Positions 8,520 to 19,800 of a stretch of DNA of 64,000 nt are shown piece by piece. The stretch is from Photobacterium sp. CCB-ST2H9. Lineage in GTDB: Bacteria; Pseudomonadota; Gammaproteobacteria; Enterobacterales; Vibrionaceae. Every line of letters begins with the position of its first letter. The stretch's first letter is position 1. The notes beneath the pieces were generated by a model. The model had not been told where the DNA came from. It saw only the letters and a program-made list of their open reading frames with translations, and ran no database searches. The position numbers and the translations under genes were made by a program. Location: NCBI RefSeq assembly GCF_023151555.2, contig NZ_CP100425.1, forward strand, positions 372,001 to 436,000, given 5' to 3'.

Positions 8520-11500
8520 TGGTTGGCAATGGATGATGTTTACCTTACTGCTGTTTTGTCAGCAGGCCTGGGCGTCGGCCGAGCAGTGTAATGATATCCG
8601 GACCGACAGCAGGTTTAATGTGGCTTATCAGATTCATAATGCCCAGTTGAAAGAAACCATTTATGCGACCAAGAAGAACGACACGCGGCCTTTGGCACTC
8701 TGGAGTAATGATGCGTCCATCTCGCCAATTATCTCAGATACAGAGATGGTGGCTGGCGGCGACTATTACATCTGGCTGAAATATGAGCAGCTTGGGAATA
8801 AGCAAGGACGGCTGACTTACTATCTGTATGAATCGGGGTCTGTCCCGGTCGTGTGGCGAGCGGTGACAACAGTCTTTGCCGATTTATCTCCAATCAAGAG
8901 TGTTCCGATCAAGGTGGACGGGGTTGCGGTTGAGGGCATGTCCTGCACCATTGATGATTCCGCGCCAGATTTACCGGTTTCCACCGATGTGTGTGAACTT
9001 TTCCCCGGACCGGTGCAGACCTGGGTCGGAAATCAGAATCATTTGTTCACTTCCGATGCTGGGACTCAAATATCGAACACCAAAAATAATCGCGTTGGAT
9101 TTGATAATTCTATCGTCGAGAAGCTTTATGACCCTGATTTCAGACCAGAAGGAAGTGTCGATGGATTGTGCGATGGAATTCAATGTGCGCTTGGTGGGAT
9201 GATGGCTGAAAAGAAAACGTTGAATTGGAATGTGCCTGGTACAGATATAGCCAAAGATCATGTTGTTATGGCTGATGAAACAGCAATTCCTGGTCGTTAC
9301 TATATGGCTGAACGTTTTAATTTTGGTCTTTCCGTTGAACCAACAGGAAATTTAACGTTTCCGTCTGGAGAGTATTGGATAGATCGCGCTGATATCAGAG
9401 GCGAAATTACTGTAAATGGTGAAGTGATATTACATGTGCTTGATTTGTTCAGAATCAGCAACGCAGGTGTAGTGAACACGACGAGTCCCTCTGACAATTT
9501 GACAATATATGCATACAATAATGGCGATGAATGCCCATTACCGCTTAATTATCCCCATTATCAACCTCAGGTGAATACAAAGTATTCAGTGAATATTAGT
9601 TCTTCTGGTTTATTTAACGGTCGTATTTATTCTCAAGGGCCAGTTGTGTTGTCGAATCAGTCGAGCTTAATTGGTGCGGTGACAGCCTGTCAGTTGCAGA
9701 TGAGTAACAGTGCCCGGATTGTCGGGAACAGCCAGTGCTTTCAACCGCCGGAGACGAATTACCAGCTCATTGTCAGCCCGTCCCGGGCATTGAGTCTGAT
9801 GTGTGAGCGTCAGCTGGTGGAATTTCAGGTGCTGGATAAAACCGGTGCGCTGGCAACAGGTTTTCAGGGCAGTATAGATGTGACTACAAACCTGACTGTC
9901 AGCGGGCAGGCAAGCTGGTATGAACAGGCCAGCGACGGTACAGGACAAGATGTCAGCCAAAGCCAGCGCTTTGCTGTGGTGAACGGGATCACCCGGCTCT
10001 GGCTGAAAAGTGAAGTGATTGAAACCATTCAGGTGAGTGGCCGTCTGGTTTCGGATGGTTATCCGACAGCGAATGGTCAGTACAGTTTTGTTCCTTTCAG
10101 ACTGCAGCTTCAGGATCAGGCCCTGAAAATGGTGGCCGGGAAGCCTGAGTCTGTTGCGGTGTCGGCCATGAGCTGCGATGCCAGCCAGAGCACACCGGAA
10201 GTCGCGAAAGATTACAGCGGCGATCGCCTGCTCAATATGAGCACCGCTTACACCCTGCCGGACAACGGGACGAAGGCGATTGAACTGAAAGACAAGGCGG
10301 GGGACTGGCAGACATCTCGTGTAACGCTGACGTTTGCAGAAGGCGTGGCGAGTACTTTTCTTCGTTATCTCGATGCCGGGCAGGCACAATTGAAGCTGGT
10401 GGATCCGAACTGTACCAAATCCGGGGGATGCAGCATCCGTGGTGACGGACAGCCGCTGGATGATCTGGCACTCGGCGACTGGACGCAACTGGAAGGGACG
10501 CAGACCGTGTGGGCCCGTCCATATACTTTTGCACTGTGCGGGATTACCGCCAGCAACGGCAAGACGGATTTTTCTGGTACTGCCAGCAGCGGCCCCGGTT
10601 TTTCTGCGGCAGGGGAAAGTTTTTCCGCAATCCTGAAACCTGTGATCTGGACCGATGAAATGGCAGCCCCCGTACAGGATTTATCCGGAGATGGTCGCCA
10701 TGATGTCGAAACAACAGTGTACGCCCGCGCTGACTGGTGTCGCGTGGCAACCACACCGAATTATTACTCTGTTGCATCTGTGAGTGCGCCGTTTGCGCTG
10801 TCAATTCCGGCCAAACCGGCTTCACCGGATGAGCCGGATGCTGCGGGAGGGATACTTGGCGGAACGCTGAGCGGGACGTTTACCGCAGCGCAGGCTGCTC
10901 AAGGTCTCACCCTCAGTCACCTGAACTGGAGTGAAGTCGGCAGTGTGTGGCTTCAGGCGGATGCAGATTATCTGGGCATGACTGTGGATCAGGGCGTTGG
11001 GGAAATCGGACGCTTTTATCCGCATCATTTCGTGATCAAAGACAGCCTGGTCCTGGATGCCAACGGTGACAGCTTTACCTACATGGAACAGCCTTTCTCG
11101 GTTGAGGCCACGATAGAAGCACAGAACAAGCAAAGCGGAGCCACACAAAATTACGGCAACTTTGCCGGGCAGTATCAGGAAGCTGTGTTGCTGCGAGCCG
11201 TCAATGATGATGCTTCTGGATCGGCGGCGAACGAGCTGACGGAGAGATTATCGGAGCACACGGTCTATCAGAGCTGGTCAAAGGCATTCCAGGAGATTCG
11301 TGCAGACAGCATTACTTTTCTGCGTGTTGTCAGCAGTGTCAGTCCGAGAGTGACACTGCCAGACGGGCCTTATCCGGTTAGTCTGGGACTGGTTGTGCGA
11401 GACAGGACAGATTGCGGTTCGAATGGCTGTACCGATTTTCAGACAAAATCGCAGGAAATCCGGGTTCTGGATGGTGCCACGCCGGAGAGGGCTGCAGCAC

Positions 11501-12030
11501 TGAGTGGGGACATTCATGCGCGTTATGGCCGGATGCGGCTCGAAGACAGCGTCGGCCGGGAAGGTGAAAACGTTAATATGCCGGTGATTCTGGAATACTG
11601 GGCGCAAGGTCAGTTTGTCACGAATGGGGATGATTCATTTTCTCGCTTTGACGGACAGCATGCTTTCCGGCAGGGCCTCACGAATCCAGAGAGTCCGGCA
11701 ATCACGGTTTCTGGCGGAGAAAAGACGGTTGTCAGTGGATCCTCACAATCTGGTGATCTGTATGCCACTGGCACTGCTGTCAGGGAGCAAGTCCGCTTCT
11801 GGCAAAAACTGGTGTCAGATATCCCGGCACCGATAGCCGGCGAAAATGAAATCAAAGATTCTGCTGCTGGCACACAGGTTGGGGCTGTGCCTCAGCGCTG
11901 GCTGCTGTACGATTGGCGCGGCCTCGGGGATGAAAACCCGTCAGCGGTCGTGACTTTCGGACTTTATCGCGGCAATGATCGCATCATTTACCGCGGTGAA
12001 ATGAATATCAATCAGGCCCTGAATGAATAG
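8512..12030 (+). CDS. mshQ: MSHA biogenesis/surface protein MshQ (DUF6701-type)
   Basis: About 1172 residues with a Sec signal peptide (MNNGWQWMMFTLLLFCQQAWASA). The start at the ATG overlapping the mshP stop puts the signal at the N-terminus; an upstream in-frame start at 8452 would not. The middle (about residues 285-400) has short beta-rich repeats with LFNGRIYSQG- and LIGAVTACQL-type units, and the C-terminal ~770 residues resemble the DUF6701 region of MshQ proteins, with many paired cysteines. It is probably the exported adhesin or tip protein of the pilus. Bases about 9061-9660 are markedly AT-rich (hand count near 40% GC versus about 55% nearby), suggesting a replaced segment. Function is not established from sequence. 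Confidence 0.85.
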   Translation: MNNGWQWMMFTLLLFCQQAWASAEQCNDIRTDSRFNVAYQIHNAQLKETIYATKKNDTRPLALWSNDASISPIISDTEMVAGGDYYIWLKYEQLGNKQGRLTYYLYESGSVPVVWRAVTTVFADLSPIKSVPIKVDGVAVEGMSCTIDDSAPDLPVSTDVCELFPGPVQTWVGNQNHLFTSDAGTQISNTKNNRVGFDNSIVEKLYDPDFRPEGSVDGLCDGIQCALGGMMAEKKTLNWNVPGTDIAKDHVVMADETAIPGRYYMAERFNFGLSVEPTGNLTFPSGEYWIDRADIRGEITVNGEVILHVLDLFRISNAGVVNTTSPSDNLTIYAYNNGDECPLPLNYPHYQPQVNTKYSVNISSSGLFNGRIYSQGPVVLSNQSSLIGAVTACQLQMSNSARIVGNSQCFQPPETNYQLIVSPSRALSLMCERQLVEFQVLDKTGALATGFQGSIDVTTNLTVSGQASWYEQASDGTGQDVSQSQRFAVVNGITRLWLKSEVIETIQVSGRLVSDGYPTANGQYSFVPFRLQLQDQALKMVAGKPESVAVSAMSCDASQSTPEVAKDYSGDRLLNMSTAYTLPDNGTKAIELKDKAGDWQTSRVTLTFAEGVASTFLRYLDAGQAQLKLVDPNCTKSGGCSIRGDGQPLDDLALGDWTQLEGTQTVWARPYTFALCGITASNGKTDFSGTASSGPGFSAAGESFSAILKPVIWTDEMAAPVQDLSGDGRHDVETTVYARADWCRVATTPNYYSVASVSAPFALSIPAKPASPDEPDAAGGILGGTLSGTFTAAQAAQGLTLSHLNWSEVGSVWLQADADYLGMTVDQGVGEIGRFYPHHFVIKDSLVLDANGDSFTYMEQPFSVEATIEAQNKQSGATQNYGNFAGQYQEAVLLRAVNDDASGSAANELTERLSEHTVYQSWSKAFQEIRADSITFLRVVSSVSPRVTLPDGPYPVSLGLVVRDRTDCGSNGCTDFQTKSQEIRVLDGATPERAAALSGDIHARYGRMRLEDSVGREGENVNMPVILEYWAQGQFVTNGDDSFSRFDGQHAFRQGLTNPESPAITVSGGEKTVVSGSSQSGDLYATGTAVREQVRFWQKLVSDIPAPIAGENEIKDSAAGTQVGAVPQRWLLYDWRGLGDENPSAVVTFGLYRGNDRIIYRGEMNINQALNE

Positions 12031-12142
12031 GGAAGTGTGGGCTTACATCGTTTCTAACCGCAGTTCGCTGCCGGAAAAGCAAACACAAAAGGCTGACAAC
12101 TCCTAAAAATGAGGATCTGTGGCAGGTTTGACAAAGCTTATC

Positions 12143-12171
12143 TTGTCTCGCTACCGACCCCTTGATACATT
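12143..12171 (+). promoter_or_regulatory. Candidate mreB promoter (extended -10)
   Basis: TTGTCT (12143-12148), a 17-base spacer and TACATT (12166-12171) preceded by TG one base upstream (extended -10). It lies about 50 bases before mreB in a 189-base gap that otherwise shows no gene. An alternative TTGACA at 12128 has no convincing -10. Confidence 0.45.
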
Positions 12172-12210
12172 TAGGCGCAATTTTTACGAATTTTGAGCTT
12201 GCAGGATTAG

Positions 12211-13263
<1,053 letters not shown>

Positions 13264-13303
13264 TGTCTACCCCGGCAAATATCCAGACAGGTCATAGTGT
13301 TAC

Positions 13304-14167
13304 ATGAAACCTATCTTTGGCAGAGGTCCTTCTCTGCAATGGCGCCTGTTTCTTGCCTTGTTACTGTCGGTCGGCCTGATGTTTGCCGACCGTCGTCTTG
13401 ATGCTTTCGCTCAGGTTCGTTATGTCCTGAACTCGGCGGTTGCGCCACTGCAATACGCTGCAAATCTTCCTCGCGAAATTCTGGACGGACTTTCCAGTCA
13501 GCTGAGCTCTCATCAGCGGTTACTGGCAGAAAACAAAGCGCTTAAGCGTGATTTACTGGTGCTGCAGAGCGATGTGCTTTTGCTGGACCAGCTGCAACAG
13601 GAAAACCAGCGACTCCGTGAACTGCTGGGTTCGCCTTTCGTGCGTGATGAACGCAAGATGGTGGCCGAAGTCATGGCCGTCGACTCCGATCCGTACAGTC
13701 ATCAGGTGATGATCGATAAAGGCCATGTCGATGGGGTTTATGAAGGTCAGCCTGTGATTAACGACAAAGGGATTGTGGGTCAGGTGTCTTATGTCGGTGC
13801 CCATAACAGCCGGGTACTGCTGTTGATTGACCCGACGCATGCGATCCCGGTGCAGGTGGTGCGGAACGACATTCGTGTGATTGCTTCCGGCAGCGGTGAA
13901 CAGGACCAGATTCAGCTGGAACATGTGCCAAGCAGCACCGATATTAAGGTCGGCGATCTGTTGGTGACTTCTGGTCTGGGCGGTCGTTATCCTGAAGGTT
14001 ATCCGGTTGCACGGGTCACTGAGTTCTCGTTCGACAATAAACGGCCTTTTGCACAAATTAAAGCGATGCCGACCGTGCAGTTCGATCGATTGCGCTATCT
14101 GCTGCTGGTCTGGCCGACCGACAGAGAAAGACAAGTCATAACCAAAGGAGAATCGGTCGATGGCTAA
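13304..14167 (+). CDS. mreC: Rod-shape protein MreC
   Basis: 287-residue bitopic inner-membrane protein that couples MreB to PBP2/RodA in the periplasm. A transmembrane helix at about residues 12-28 is followed by a coiled coil (about 65-105, with LLVLQSDVLLLDQLQQENQRL) and the beta-barrel MreC core beginning VAEVMAVDSDPYSHQVMIDKG. Overlaps mreD by eight bases, indicating coupled translation. The C-terminus is short with no long Pro-rich tail. Confidence 0.97.
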   Translation: MKPIFGRGPSLQWRLFLALLLSVGLMFADRRLDAFAQVRYVLNSAVAPLQYAANLPREILDGLSSQLSSHQRLLAENKALKRDLLVLQSDVLLLDQLQQENQRLRELLGSPFVRDERKMVAEVMAVDSDPYSHQVMIDKGHVDGVYEGQPVINDKGIVGQVSYVGAHNSRVLLLIDPTHAIPVQVVRNDIRVIASGSGEQDQIQLEHVPSSTDIKVGDLLVTSGLGGRYPEGYPVARVTEFSFDNKRPFAQIKAMPTVQFDRLRYLLLVWPTDRERQVITKGESVDG

Positions 14168-14648
14168 TACTCGAGCCAATGGCATTCTGCTGATTTGGCT
14201 GTCGTTTGTGGTTGCGCTGATTTTACAGGCAGCCCCGTGGCCGGGACAGTTTGAGGCCTTCCGGCCTTCCTGGGTGATGCTGGTGGCATTTTACTGGGTG
14301 CTGGCCCTGCCGCATCGGGTCAATGTGGGGACCGCGCTGGTGCTGGGGCTGATCTGGGATTTGCTGCTCGGCTCAACCCTGGGAATCCGCGGCATGATGA
14401 TGTCCGTGGTGTGCTATATTGTCGCGCTGAATTTTCAGGTGATGCGTAACCTGTCATTGTGGCAACAGGCGATGATCGTGGCTTTGTTATCACTGGCGGG
14501 CAAACTGGTCGAATTCTGGGCGGAATATCTGATCGTCGAAATCGAGTTCGATCCAAACCGGCTGTGGGCTGTGTTACTTAATTTCCTGCTCTGGCCGTGG
14601 CTGTTTCTGTTTTTGCGCCGTATTCGCCGTAAGTTTTCAATTCGTTAA
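14160..14648 (+). CDS. mreD: Rod-shape protein MreD
   Basis: 162-residue polytopic membrane protein with about five hydrophobic segments; the motif PSWVMLVAFYWVLALPHRVNVGTA and later GLIWDLLLGSTLGIRG are typical of MreD. The AAGGAG site within the end of mreC precedes the ATG. Last gene of the operon, followed directly by a terminator. Confidence 0.96.
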   Translation: MANTRANGILLIWLSFVVALILQAAPWPGQFEAFRPSWVMLVAFYWVLALPHRVNVGTALVLGLIWDLLLGSTLGIRGMMMSVVCYIVALNFQVMRNLSLWQQAMIVALLSLAGKLVEFWAEYLIVEIEFDPNRLWAVLLNFLLWPWLFLFLRRIRRKFSIR

Positions 14649-14668
14649 GGGGCTTTCGCCCCTTTTTT
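14647..14668 (+). terminator. Rho-independent terminator after mreBCD
   Basis: GGGGC (14649-14653), loop TTTC, GCCCC (14658-14662), then six T. Flanking A residues extend the stem. It begins at the mreD stop codon. Confidence 0.9.
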
Positions 14669-14736
14669 GACAGTGCCGTTTGAGGCTGACCTGAAAGTGC
14701 CCTCAGGGTTCTGTCGTATTTCAAGGTAGAATCAAG

Positions 14737-15303
14737 ATGACACAACTGTATCTGGCATCCGGCTCACCACGTCGTAAAGAATTACTGTCCCAACTCGGAT
14801 ATCCTTTCGAGATTCTTTCCCTGGATGTGGAAGAGTGCCATCAGGCCGGGGAAACACCGGCAGAATATGTGCAGCGCCTGTCACTGGATAAAGCGATGGC
14901 CGGTGTCCGTGCTACCGATGGAAATATCCCGGTCGTCGGCTCAGACACGATCGTGGTTGTTGATGAGCAGATTCTTGAAAAACCGAGGGATTTTGCGCAC
15001 AGCTACGAGATGCTCATGTTATTATCCGGACGAAGTCATCAGGTCATGACAGCGGTGTCTGTCGCGACGCAGACACGCCAGGTCACCAGGCTTGTGGTGA
15101 CTGAGGTCTGGTTCCGGCCACTGACCGAGCAGGATATCCGGGATTACTGGCAAAGCGGTGAACCCCGGGATAAAGCCGGCAGTTATGCCATTCAGGGGAT
15201 TGGCGGGAAATTTATTCCCCGTATCGAAGGAAGCTACCATGCTGTAGTTGGCCTGCCGTTGGTGGAAACTGATGCGCTGATCCGTGATTTTATAGCCCAC
15301 TAA
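14737..15303 (+). CDS. maf: Maf-family nucleoside triphosphate pyrophosphatase (YhdE-type)
   Basis: 188-residue Maf protein, probably a dTTP/UTP pyrophosphatase that removes non-canonical or excess pyrimidine nucleotides. The signature SGSPRRKELL (about residues 8-17) and the catalytic region VVGSDTIVVVDEQILEKP are present, along with the GSYAIQG motif. In enterics and vibrios the YhdE paralogue lies between mreD and rng, as here, which favours this subgroup over YceF. rng follows after 19 bases. Confidence 0.95.
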   Translation: MTQLYLASGSPRRKELLSQLGYPFEILSLDVEECHQAGETPAEYVQRLSLDKAMAGVRATDGNIPVVGSDTIVVVDEQILEKPRDFAHSYEMLMLLSGRSHQVMTAVSVATQTRQVTRLVVTEVWFRPLTEQDIRDYWQSGEPRDKAGSYAIQGIGGKFIPRIEGSYHAVVGLPLVETDALIRDFIAH

Positions 15304-15322
15304 AATAAAGACAGAGGCATCC

Positions 15323-16792
15323 ATGAGTACCGAGCTGCTGATCAATGTGACACCCAGTGAAACCCGTGTGGCCATGATCGAGGGGGGAAACCTCCAGGAA
15401 ATTCATATTGAGCGTGAATCGAAGCGTGGCATTGTCGGTAATATTTACAAAGGCAAGGTCAGTCGGGTTCTGCCGGGCATGCAGGCCGCTTTTGTGGATA
15501 TCGGTCTGGATAAAGCCGCGTTTTTACATGCATCCGATATTGTGCCGCATACTGAGTGTGTCGCGGAAAATGAAAAACAGCAGTTTCAGGTGCGGGATAT
15601 TTCAGAGCTGGTCCGTCAGGGGCAGGATCTGGTGGTGCAGGTAGTGAAAGATCCGCTGGGGACTAAAGGTGCCCGGCTGACCACAGATGTCACTCTGCCG
15701 TCACGCTATCTGGTGTTTATGCCGGGAGCCAGCCATGTCGGTGTCTCACAGCGAATTGAAAGTGAAACTGAACGTGAGCGGCTCAAAGCGCTGGTCATGC
15801 CGCATTGTGACGAGTTGGGCGGATTTATCATCCGGACTGCGGCAGAGGGTGCGACGACTGAAGAAATGGCTCAGGATGCGGCATTCCTGAAACATTTGTG
15901 GCGAAAAGTACTGGAACGTCGCAGAAAGTATAAAAGTAAGTCCATGCTGTACGGCGAACTGGGATTAGCCCAGCGTATATTGCGGGATTTTGTCGGGACG
16001 GAGCTGGACTCCATTTATGTCGATTCCCGCCTCGCTTTTGAAAATTTAATGGAATTTACCGACGAGTTCGTGCCAGAAATCAGCAGTAAACTGGTGCATT
16101 ACACCGGCGAGCAGCCCATTTTTGATTTGTACGATACCGAGAATGAAATTCAGCGCGCACTGGATCGTAAAGTTGAGCTGAAATCGGGCGGATATCTGAT
16201 CATTGATCAGACGGAAGCCATGACCACGATCGATATTAATACCGGTGCATTTGTTGGTCGCCGTAATCTGGAAGAAACGATCTTCAACACCAACATCGAG
16301 GCGACCAAAGCCATTGCCCGTCAGCTGCGTTTGCGAAATTTAGGGGGCATTATCATTATCGATTTCATCGATATGGCCTCGGAAGAACATCGCCGCAGGG
16401 TACTGACTGCACTGGAGCACGCCCTGTCTTATGACAGAGTGAAAACCAATATTAATGGCTTTACGCAACTGGGGCTGGTTGAAATGACCCGGAAGCGTAC
16501 CCGGGAAAGTATTGAACATGTACTGTGCGGGACTTGTCCAACTTGTGAAGGTCGCGGCACGGTGAAAACGGTCGACAGTGTCTGCTATGAGATCCTGCGT
16601 GAAATTACCCGGGTAAACCGGGCGTATGATGCCGACCGTTTTGTGGTTTATGTCTCGCCTGCTGTGGCCGAAACCCTGGCCGGAGAGGAATACCATGCGC
16701 TGGCCGAACTGGAAGTCTTTATCGGCAAACAGGTCGAAGTGAAAATTGAGCCTTTGTATAACCAAGAACAATTTGATGTTGTCATGATGTAA
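15323..16792 (+). CDS. rng: Ribonuclease G
   Basis: 489-residue endoribonuclease that processes the 5' end of 16S rRNA and decays some mRNAs. The S1 RNA-binding domain (about residues 38-125, GNIYKGKVSRVLPGMQAAFVDIG) is followed by the DNase I-like catalytic part with Asp residues in TIDINTGAFVGRRNLEET and IIIIDFIDM, and the CGTCPTCEGRG zinc-link used for dimerisation. It lacks the long C-terminal scaffold of RNase E. Placed between maf and yhdP as in E. coli. Confidence 0.97.
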   Translation: MSTELLINVTPSETRVAMIEGGNLQEIHIERESKRGIVGNIYKGKVSRVLPGMQAAFVDIGLDKAAFLHASDIVPHTECVAENEKQQFQVRDISELVRQGQDLVVQVVKDPLGTKGARLTTDVTLPSRYLVFMPGASHVGVSQRIESETERERLKALVMPHCDELGGFIIRTAAEGATTEEMAQDAAFLKHLWRKVLERRRKYKSKSMLYGELGLAQRILRDFVGTELDSIYVDSRLAFENLMEFTDEFVPEISSKLVHYTGEQPIFDLYDTENEIQRALDRKVELKSGGYLIIDQTEAMTTIDINTGAFVGRRNLEETIFNTNIEATKAIARQLRLRNLGGIIIIDFIDMASEEHRRRVLTALEHALSYDRVKTNINGFTQLGLVEMTRKRTRESIEHVLCGTCPTCEGRGTVKTVDSVCYEILREITRVNRAYDADRFVVYVSPAVAETLAGEEYHALAELEVFIGKQVEVKIEPLYNQEQFDVVMM

Positions 16793-16817
16793 CCCCTGAT
16801 TCGAGAGTGGAAATGCT

Positions 16818-19800
16818 GTGCTGATAAAATTGACCCGCGTCCTGAAGTGGACGTTGCTGACACTGCTGGTCATCGGCGCGGTGCTGATTACATCTCTGCG
16901 TCTGCTGCTGCCTCAGCTGAACAATTACCGTGCGCCGATCACTGCCTGGCTTTCTGAGGAAACCAGCCTGCAGATCGGGGTCGCACAGGTGGAAGGGCGC
17001 TGGCATAACCTCGGTCCGGTCATGGCATTGCATGGTGTTCGTCTGGGCCAGAACAGCCACGACATGATCCAGGCCCGGGAAATCGATCTGGAACTCGACC
17101 TGTGGCAATCCCTCCTCAATTTGAAACCTGTGTTCCGGGACGTGCAAATCTACGGCCTGTCTCTGGATTTCACACAATTACCTGCCAGTAACGACGCCAC
17201 GGACAGTGCCAGACAACTGGATCTGGCCCGGATTGAACAGGTGCTGTTCGTACAGCTGGGGACATTTTCACTCCGTGATGCAACGCTGGTGGTGACCTCC
17301 CCGGCAGGCCATCGTCAACCCGTGACGCTGAAAGAGCTGAAGTGGGACCGGCGGGGCGGGATGCATCTGGCTGAAGGTGTCGTCAGTATTCCGGGGACGG
17401 ACCTGAATCAGCTGAATGTCGTTGCAAACCTGTCTGCAAAAAATGGCCTGCCCAGTTTGTCCGGTACCGTCTATATCCGGACCCGAAACCTTTCTTTCAC
17501 ACCCTGGCTCAATCAGGCCATTCTGGGGGGGGAGAAGATCACGGACAGCCAGATCAATACTGAAGTCTGGCTGACGCTGGAGAATGGCCGGCTGAGTCAC
17601 AGTAAGGTTCGCTTCCAGGACTCTTTTGTCCGCTGGCAGGAAAAAGGCGTGAAGCACGAACTGGCTCTGCTGCGCGGCATGCTGTCCCTTTCATCGGTCA
17701 CACAAAATGGTGCGCCGGGATGGCGGCTGGACAGCCATAAGCTGGTGCTGGCAACGGATGAGAAGGCCTGGCCGCGTCTGGATTTTGCTGCCCAATGGCT
17801 GGCTGCGAACGGGCATGGGCAGGCATTGGCTGCGGACTTGCCGTTGATGGGCACCATTCGTCAGGGAAGCTGGCAACTGGCGGTCAGCAACATTGAGCTG
17901 GCGCGGCTGCACCCGCTGAGTACTTTATTACCCGATGAAAATGCGGCCCGTCAGGCTATTCAGACACTTCAGCCAGCCGGTTTGTTGAAAGATCTGCGCT
18001 TTGCCGGACAGGGACTGGCTGTCCCGCGTTTTTCCCTGACACTGGACAGTGTCTCCAACAAGCAATGGATGTACCTGCCGGCTTTTCAAAACCTGAATGC
18101 GACTGTGGCGGGTGATGCGCATCAGGGACAAATCATGCTGGATGTTGCTCAGCAAACGCTGGATTACGATAAAGTATTCCAGGCGCCGATGAAGATCGAT
18201 CAGGCGGATGTGCGGGCTTTCTGGCAGCAGGATGAACAGGGCTGGCGGATCTGGAGCGACGCACTGTCGGTCAGTACCCCGCACCTGAAGGCCAGCGGGC
18301 AGTTCAGACTGGATTTTCCGGCCAACGCTCCTTCCTGGCTGTCATTTTACGGGGAAACAGAACTGAAAGATGCCGGGGCTGCCTGGCGTTATCTGCCCAG
18401 ACCGGCTCTGGGTCAGCAACTGACGGATTATTTGTCTGCAGCGATCCGCGGCGGTCAGTCTGAGCATGCTCAGTTATTGTGGTACGGCGATCTGCCGGCT
18501 TTTCCTTACGCACATCATGACGGTAATTTTGAGGTTCATGTACCGCTTCAGTCGGGGCGGTTTAGTTTTGACACGGCCTGGCCGGAACTGACGGATTTGG
18601 ATCTGGATCTGGTGTTTCGCAATGATCGGATGCTGATCGATGCGCGTCATGCCAAAACCAAAGGCGCAATTGCACAGCGGGTGACCGGGGATGCCTGGCT
18701 ACACCCCGATGGTCATCTCAAGCTGGATATGGAAGTGGGCGCTCAAGGGGAGCTGGTGCGCGACTACATGATGGCGACCCCGCTGGTTGACTCCGTCGGC
18801 GCTGCATTGACAGCTGTGCAGGTCGAAGGCCCGGTCAATGCCCGGTTGTTGCTGGATATTCCGTTCAGCGGTGAGCTGGTGCACGCGAAAGGGGAAGCGA
18901 TACTGGATAATAACGACGTGACGATTGAGAGTCTGGCGTTACCGCTGTCGCAGGTCAAAGGAAAAATTGAGTTCAGCGACGATCAGATCACAGCTCAGAA
19001 CATGACGGCTTACTGGTTGGGTCAGCCGCTGACGGTGAGTTTTGATGGTGCCAGCGCGGCATCGGGGTATCAGGTCAGTGTCGATCTGGATGGCGTGTGG
19101 CAGATCCCGTCTCTGCAGCAACGGTTGCAGGATCCTTTGTTGGCCCAAATGACGGGCAACAGCCGGTGGCACGGCAACGTGGGTGTGGTGCTGCACGATA
19201 CCGGACTGGATTATCAGGTTTCGATACAGGCGCCTCTGAAAGGGATCCGCAGTCAGCTGCCGTATCCGCTCACACTGGTGCCCGGTAATTCGGGCAAAGC
19301 TTTGCTGACCGCTGCGGGCAATACCTCACGACTGGAAGCCAGCCTGACGGTCCCGGATGCACAATATAAAGCCGAGATCCTTCTGTCACCGACGCCGGAA
19401 ATCGTGCGCAGCGGACTGAGTATTGGATTGTCTGAACGTCGCAGCTTGCCGAAGAAAGGCCATGACATCCGGATTCAGGCTAACCGTGTGGATGCGGATG
19501 CCTGGGAAGCTCTGGTTCAGGCTATCATGGCCAAAAAGCAACATCAGTCCGGACCTGCGCTGATCGAACTGCCTTTACCGACCCGGGTGAATGCCCGTAT
19601 TCAGCAATTGAAACTGGCGGGGCTGAACTGGCACGATCTGGAACTGGCGGTGCGTAAACAGCCGTCCCAGTGGCATGCGGTGTTAGGCAGCCGGGAAGTG
19701 AGTGGTGAACTGTTCTGGCCGGATAAACAGCCACTGAAGATTAACCTTGAGCAGTTCCATCTGAATCTGCCGGAAGGAAAAAAACCGTTGGAGCCAATTG

